Positions 6,074 through 9,776 of a stretch of 9,776 bases of DNA are shown here, piece after piece. The notes beneath the pieces were generated by a model, which was not told the origin of the DNA, did not search any database, and was given only the letters and a program-made list of their open reading frames with translations. The first letter of the stretch is position 1, and the number at the start of each line of letters is the position of its first letter. Source of the DNA: JAUYMM01 sp049301455 (lineage in GTDB: Bacteria > Patescibacteriota > Microgenomatia > UBA8517); NCBI GenBank assembly GCA_049301455.1, contig JBAQKY010000001.1, positions 1-9,776 of the forward strand, given 5' to 3'. The position numbers were made by a program, and so were the translations under genes.

Positions 6074-7030
6074 ATGTTGCTTAATAGTGAAGAATCTACT
6101 GGTAAATTACGACGATATTTTGCAGAAATCACTGCGTATGTAACTATAAGTTCCTCGTTGAGTTTATACGATATTAATAAATTTTTAGAAGACTTTTTTT
6201 GCGACCTCCTTAATATAATATATGGGTATAAATTAGTAAATTTAAATCTTGAAGAAACAAATTTCCCGAGTATTGATCTCGGTGATACTGCATCTAAAAT
6301 TTGTTATCAAATCACATCGTCGTCCAATTCAGGTAAGATTAGTGAAACAATTAATAAATTTGAGAAGCATAACCTATTCAATGAATATGATTCCTTAAAG
6401 ATCCTTGTGCTTGATATGTCGAAACACAGATACACTAAAAAGTTTATAACAAATGGTAAATATTCTTTTAATGTTGCGACAGATTTAATTAGCTTAAATG
6501 ATTTAATTTTCGTTATAAATAGTCTTTCGAAAGAAAAAATCGATGATGTGTTAAAAAGTATTCAAAGTAACTTGAAACCTATAAACGAAGTGAGCGAAGA
6601 AACTATTGATATGATTTTATTCAGATCACTATTTGAATCAATTGTTGAGGGAATCAACAATTTAAATTCACAAGATGTTAAAAATAATGTTATTTATGAT
6701 CTTGATTTAGATAAAAAGAAGAAAAGATTTGAGTTTTTTTGGAAATATATCGAAGAAAATTATAGCAAAGTTATTAATACAGGCAGAGAAAGAGTATATA
6801 CCGAAACACAGTCTACTTTTGAAGAGGCCAACTTGGTAAAAGTTCAAGAGTTTTTGAATTTGGAGAGTAGAAAACAATTAGTTTATTCTAAAGATGATCC
6901 ACTGAAAGCAATTGACTTACTTTGTGAAGAAATTATCAAGAAATTCAAATTGGGATTTGTATCCGAATCCGAAATAAAGTATTTTTTGTATTACCAACTA
7001 TATAATTGTACGGTTTTTCCTAATATTTAA
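6074..7030 (+). CDS. ABC-3C system effector: SMEK-domain N-terminus plus ABC-3C C-terminal domain
   Basis: In the predicted ABC-three-component scheme the first gene carries a variable effector domain joined to a shared C-terminal module that works with the middle component and ATPase. The 318-aa product has an N-terminal helical part (KLRRYFAEITAYVTISSSLSLYDINKFLEDFFCDLLNIIYGYKLVNLN, residues 11-58), then NFPSIDLGD (63-71) and ICYQITSSSNSGKI (76-89), the hallmarks of the bacterial SMEK domain as I know it. The D68...Q79-x-T81 arrangement resembles a PD-(D/E)xK nuclease core with substituted residues. Residues about 175-318 match the style of the ABC-3C C-terminal domain (RFEFFWKYIEENYSKVINTGRERVYTETQSTFEEANL, ending FKLGFVSESEIKYFLYYQLYNCTVFPNI). 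A 61-base gap upstream suggests its own promoter; the next gene starts two bases after its stop. There is no signal or membrane segment. The family call is by recognition, not by search. Confidence 0.82.
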   Translation: MLLNSEESTGKLRRYFAEITAYVTISSSLSLYDINKFLEDFFCDLLNIIYGYKLVNLNLEETNFPSIDLGDTASKICYQITSSSNSGKISETINKFEKHNLFNEYDSLKILVLDMSKHRYTKKFITNGKYSFNVATDLISLNDLIFVINSLSKEKIDDVLKSIQSNLKPINEVSEETIDMILFRSLFESIVEGINNLNSQDVKNNVIYDLDLDKKKKRFEFFWKYIEENYSKVINTGRERVYTETQSTFEEANLVKVQEFLNLESRKQLVYSKDDPLKAIDLLCEEIIKKFKLGFVSESEIKYFLYYQLYNCTVFPNI

Positions 7031-7032
7031 CC

Positions 7033-7287
7033 ATGAAAGTAACAACATTTGATAAAAATATACCAATAAAAAACTCAATTCCGTATATTGGGTATATGAT
7101 GCTGAAACAGTTTACAAAAAGTGAGAATGGAAAAATTAGTTTTTACAAATTAGTAAAAGTACTTAAAAAGATTGATCCGAGATGCAATTCAAAACAATTT
7201 ATGTTTGCTTTAATTTTCTTGTATTCTCTTGGAATGATAGAATTTAATAAACCATATATAGAAATTAATTATAATGAAGCTAATTAG
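7033..7287 (+). CDS. ABC-3C system middle component (small wHTH-like protein)
   Basis: The 84-aa product lies between the effector and the ATPase, where ABC-3C systems place their middle component. Its sequence fits that family: a short N-terminal strand region (FDKNIPIKNSIPYIGYMML), a helix-turn-helix-like body (ISFYKLVKVLKKIDPRCNSKQFMFALIFLYSLGMIEF) and a final strand (PYIEINYNE). In the family this protein is thought to bridge effector and ATPase. I would place it nearest the middle component 6 type, with low certainty about the number. It starts two bases after the effector stop without a Shine-Dalgarno sequence, and its last 14 bases overlap the ATPase gene, so all three are probably co-translated. 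Confidence 0.8.
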   Translation: MKVTTFDKNIPIKNSIPYIGYMMLKQFTKSENGKISFYKLVKVLKKIDPRCNSKQFMFALIFLYSLGMIEFNKPYIEINYNEAN

Positions 7288-9007
7288 ACTTTTTTCTGAT
7301 GATAATAGTTTTAGAGAGATTACTTTTCATGGAGGTATAAATTTAATTTGTGGTGAAAAATCAGTTGACGATTCTGGCAATATAACGTCAAACAAACAAA
7401 ACGGTGTTGGAAAAAGTCTTGCAATAGAATTAATAAATTTTTGTCTATTAAAGAAATCAGATTACAGTAGAGTATCTGAAATACCTGACGAGATACTTTC
7501 TCATGACTCATTTGTAAATCTTCATTTTCAGCATAATGATAAGAATTACATCATCAGCAGAAATAAATCCGGCAAAATAAAAATTAAAGATGACAAATCT
7601 GATTTTGTAAATTATAAAAATCAGGAGGATGCCATGAAAGAACTAAACAATATATTTAATTTTACTGGGTTACCAATTTCGGTCAGGGAATATATAAATT
7701 TTGTTATTAAGGAAGAAAACTATAATTATCGGGATTTTGCAGAGTATTTTAAATCAAATTATGCAGATATTCTTAAAATACATTTTTATTTCTTTGGCTT
7801 GCCTATTACACCGTTAAATATAATAAAACAGCTGTTTGAAAAATGCGAACATGCATTAGCTACACTTAGAAAAATTAACAAAGACCTTAAATCTAGAGAT
7901 TTAGATATTAACAAACTTAAGGCTTTCAAGAATGAATTGCAAACTCAGATTGAAGAAGCAGAAAACGGACTTGAATATCATGATGTTATCAAAAACATTG
8001 AGAATGAGAGCGATCAAATCGTACCTAAAGAGAATGAGTTAAACAGTCTTTTGATGAAGAAGAAACAGTATCAGATAGAACTTTTAGAGATAACTGACTT
8101 TGCTCAAATCTTTTCAGATGATTTTTATATTGACGATAAGGATATTGAGGTAGTGTTTAATAAATACAAAAAGGGTTTAGGAAGTTTTATAAAAAAAGAT
8201 CTTAAATCTCTGAAGGCCTTTAAAGAACAGATTCTTGAATTTAAGACTAACTTGTTGGTCGAAAGAAAATCAAATTTAGTTAAAAATATTTTAGAAATTG
8301 ATCAAAAAATAGCAGACAAACAAAATGATATTAATTTGTACTATAAAGATATCGTAGATACAAAGAGTAGTAATCTAGTTAAAAATTTGAGAATTTATAA
8401 ACAGAAATATTCAAAATTGGAAAAATACATCTCAGATATAGTCGCCTACGAAGAGGCAGAAATGCAAAAGGAGGACTCAAAAAGTGAATTTAATGAGAAT
8501 ATCAAAGAAATTATCACAGTATGGAGAAATACTGAGGAGAATAGAGACTCTTTCAAAAAGACCTTTACTGACATTCATAAATCTATTATGGGATCGAGTG
8601 AATGTAATTTTGATATAAAAATACAAAATACATTCAAAATTAAAAGTTTCTTTACTTTTGATGTTTTTGTTGAGGGTCAAGGAAGCAAGGGAGTTAACCA
8701 AATGCAATCTGTGATATATGATATTTCACTGTTAAATAACGAATATACATCAGTGAAACACCTAGGTATGATTGTTCATGACAATTTAATTTTTGGAAGT
8801 GTAGATAAGGACAGCTCAATTAAAACCTTAAATTATTTAAGTTCACTTGATCCTAACAATTATCAATATATTGCCACAGTAAACAAAGATGATTTTTCAT
8901 ACAAGGAATTAGAAAACTATTTTAATTTTGATAAAGACGAGTCAGTAGTTATAGAGTTAACTAGAGAATTGCCGCTCTTCCCGTTATGGAAGATGTCGAT
9001 AAAGTAG
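7274..9007 (+). CDS. ABC-3C system ATPase, DUF2326 / SMC-like
   Basis: The 577-aa product is an SMC/Rad50-like ABC ATPase, the motor and presumed DNA sensor of the system. The N-terminal head begins MKLIRLFSDD and has a Walker A, NGVGKS (43-48), preceded by an insertion after GEK (27-29), as is usual in DUF2326 proteins. Residues about 183-430 are charged and heptad-like (KCEHALATLRKINKDLK, IEEAENGLEY, KENELNSLLMKKKQYQIELLEI, DIVAYEEAEMQKEDSKSEF), consistent with a short coiled-coil arm. The C-terminal head holds a degenerate signature region, GQGSKGVNQMQSVIYDISLL (468-487), and a Walker B-like strand, HLGMIVHDNLIFGSVDKD (496-513), with His-Asp in place of the usual Asp-Glu, which is typical of DUF2326. 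YQYIATVNKDDF (530-541) fits the switch strand. It overlaps the middle component by 14 bases. The length is normal and both heads are complete. Confidence 0.9.
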   Translation: MKLIRLFSDDNSFREITFHGGINLICGEKSVDDSGNITSNKQNGVGKSLAIELINFCLLKKSDYSRVSEIPDEILSHDSFVNLHFQHNDKNYIISRNKSGKIKIKDDKSDFVNYKNQEDAMKELNNIFNFTGLPISVREYINFVIKEENYNYRDFAEYFKSNYADILKIHFYFFGLPITPLNIIKQLFEKCEHALATLRKINKDLKSRDLDINKLKAFKNELQTQIEEAENGLEYHDVIKNIENESDQIVPKENELNSLLMKKKQYQIELLEITDFAQIFSDDFYIDDKDIEVVFNKYKKGLGSFIKKDLKSLKAFKEQILEFKTNLLVERKSNLVKNILEIDQKIADKQNDINLYYKDIVDTKSSNLVKNLRIYKQKYSKLEKYISDIVAYEEAEMQKEDSKSEFNENIKEIITVWRNTEENRDSFKKTFTDIHKSIMGSSECNFDIKIQNTFKIKSFFTFDVFVEGQGSKGVNQMQSVIYDISLLNNEYTSVKHLGMIVHDNLIFGSVDKDSSIKTLNYLSSLDPNNYQYIATVNKDDFSYKELENYFNFDKDESVVIELTRELPLFPLWKMSIK

Positions 9008-9033
9008 TTTGCTAATATTTAACCAAAATCTGA

Positions 9034-9558
9034 ATGAATAATAAATTTGTATTAGTTCCAGTTGATCTTCTTAAAAATTTAAAAGAACTATCCAAAGGCA
9101 CAGAATATGAAGACGAAGTGAGAAAGTTACTTGATTCTCGTGAAGCTATTGAAAACCATGATGTAACAAAACTCCCCAAGTCTGCAGTTGTTAAAAGAGT
9201 GATAGATGGTGACACTGTAGAGTTATTTAACGGTACTGTTCTTCGATACACGGGAATAACAGCACCAGAAGAAGGAGAGTCGTTTGCAGAAGAAGCTACC
9301 CAGTTAAATCGATCTTTGGTTGAAGGAAAAGAAATAAAATTAGAATATGATAATTACACTTCTGACAAATTTGGAAGAATTCTTGCATATCCAATTATAG
9401 ACAATAAAAACATTTGTATCGAACTTGTGTCAAAAGGTATGGCAGAATTAGTTATATATCAAAAAAGGAAGCCATTTATTCATCAAGTTCAATTACTAGA
9501 AGCACAAGAGGAGGCAAAGAAACAAAAACTAGGAATTTGGAAAACTCCACGGAGCTAA
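9034..9558 (+). CDS. Staphylococcal-nuclease-like protein (thermonuclease family)
   Basis: The 174-aa product has an SNase OB-fold domain from about residue 51 to the end: VVKRVIDGDTVELFNGTVLRYTGITAPEEGE, FAEEATQLNRSLVEGKEI, DKFGRILAYPI, ELVSKGMAEL, AQEEAKKQKLGIW. By alignment to the S. aureus enzyme, Arg71, Glu79 and Arg115 match catalytic Arg35, Glu43 and Arg87, and Asp58/Asp60 match Asp19/Asp21. Asp40, a calcium ligand, aligns with Thr76 and Thr41 with Ala77 (GITAPE where most relatives read GIDTPE or GIDAPE), so metal use or activity may differ. There is no signal peptide, so unlike secreted nucleases it is probably cytoplasmic. The first 50 residues form a charged, possibly helical extension (LLKNLKELSKGTEYEDEVRKLLDSREAIE) of unknown role. 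It starts 26 bases after the ATPase gene on the same strand and may belong to the same unit, or be a housekeeping neighbour. Confidence 0.88.
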   Translation: MNNKFVLVPVDLLKNLKELSKGTEYEDEVRKLLDSREAIENHDVTKLPKSAVVKRVIDGDTVELFNGTVLRYTGITAPEEGESFAEEATQLNRSLVEGKEIKLEYDNYTSDKFGRILAYPIIDNKNICIELVSKGMAELVIYQKRKPFIHQVQLLEAQEEAKKQKLGIWKTPRS

Positions 9559-9649
9559 TTTAGCTTTGAATGTATAAAATAAGTATTCATAAAGTTAAAC
9601 GAGTATTTTATGTTATCAGTAAGCATGGGCTAGGCATAACAACAAAACA

Positions 9650-9776
9650 AAAGAGCATGAGCGGAAGCCACGAAGTGGCTGGAGCGAGAGTTTCGTTTTG
9701 GAGTTTGAGCGAACCCCACGGAGTGGGGTGAGCGGGAGGTTTCGATACGAGCATTCTCCAATTCCTTCCCCTTTGA
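9650..9776. repeat. Right copy of 127-bp terminal inverted repeat
   Basis: Exact reverse complement of bases 1-127, with the matching hairpins at 9666-9680 and 9713-9729. Both copies face inward in the same way. The inner boundary is real, because the sequences diverge there. The outer boundary is the contig edge, so the full repeat in the genome may be longer. No transposase lies between the copies, so there is nothing to suggest that the enclosed DNA moves as a unit. Confidence 0.95.

Noticed and set aside
7020..7033. 14-base repeat CTAATATTTAACCA shared with 9012-9025, on either side of the middle component and ATPase genes
   Set aside because: In AT-rich DNA of this length a 14-base match is expected by chance, and the first copy includes the end of the effector coding region.
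9545..9567. CTCC/GGAG and AGCTAA/TTAGCT short inverted repeats at the end of the nuclease gene
   Set aside because: Stems are too short, the second has a one-base loop and only three T follow, so it is not a convincing terminator.
9559..9649. Gene-free stretch between the nuclease gene and the right repeat
   Set aside because: It is AT-rich sequence with no ORF, hairpin or promoter that I could support.
1..9776. Linear plasmid, virus or composite transposon bounded by terminal inverted repeats
   Set aside because: There is no transposase, polymerase or terminal protein, and the overlap is exactly 127 bases, which an assembly graph explains more simply.

Overview
The window is an AT-rich bacterial contig (GC roughly one third by eye) with short intergenic gaps, several overlapping genes and almost no Shine-Dalgarno sequences. 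A tatA-tatC pair, small membrane-anchored surface proteins with Thr/Pro-rich tails, LysM/FnIII/LamG proteins and dispersed palindromic repeats together suggest a Candidate Phyla Radiation (Patescibacteria) genome, possibly Microgenomates. That assignment is inferred from gene style and not from a marker gene. No tRNA, rRNA, CRISPR array, transposase or integrase was seen.

Layout. The two ends (1-127 and 9650-9776) are exact inverted copies of one palindrome-rich repeat. Their length of exactly 127 bases looks like a de Bruijn assembly overlap, so the ends probably mark where assembly broke in a dispersed repeat and are not the termini of a linear element. Bases 128-503 hold no gene but a dense run of stem-loops (154-451), including a nested branched fold and two C(UGCG)G tetraloops. 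This could be a structured RNA or a palindromic DNA site. A leftward gene (504-1634) encodes a surface protein with signal peptide, FnIII, LysM, Ig-like domain and C-terminal membrane anchor. Divergently transcribed from it are tatA and tatC, then an unlisted 59-aa protein with a Tat-like TRKEFL signal that overlaps (ATGA) a 146-aa phage-tail-like protein, followed by a 653-aa protein made of two Ig-like plus LamG pairs and visibly richer in GC. Neither of the two large structural proteins has its own export signal, so they may leave the cell folded with the Tat-like partner. A 248-aa membrane protein with a basic cytoplasmic N-terminus and Thr/Pro-rich outer tail follows.

Bases 6074-9007 hold the most notable part: three tightly packed genes that I read as an ABC-three-component (ABC-3C) conflict system. 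They are a SMEK-domain effector, a small middle component and a DUF2326-type ABC/SMC-like ATPase. A cytoplasmic staphylococcal-nuclease-like protein follows 26 bases later. ABC-3C systems are predicted, by comparative genomics of ABC ATPases, to sense invasive nucleic acid and trigger an effector. Finding one in a genome of this type is worth checking.
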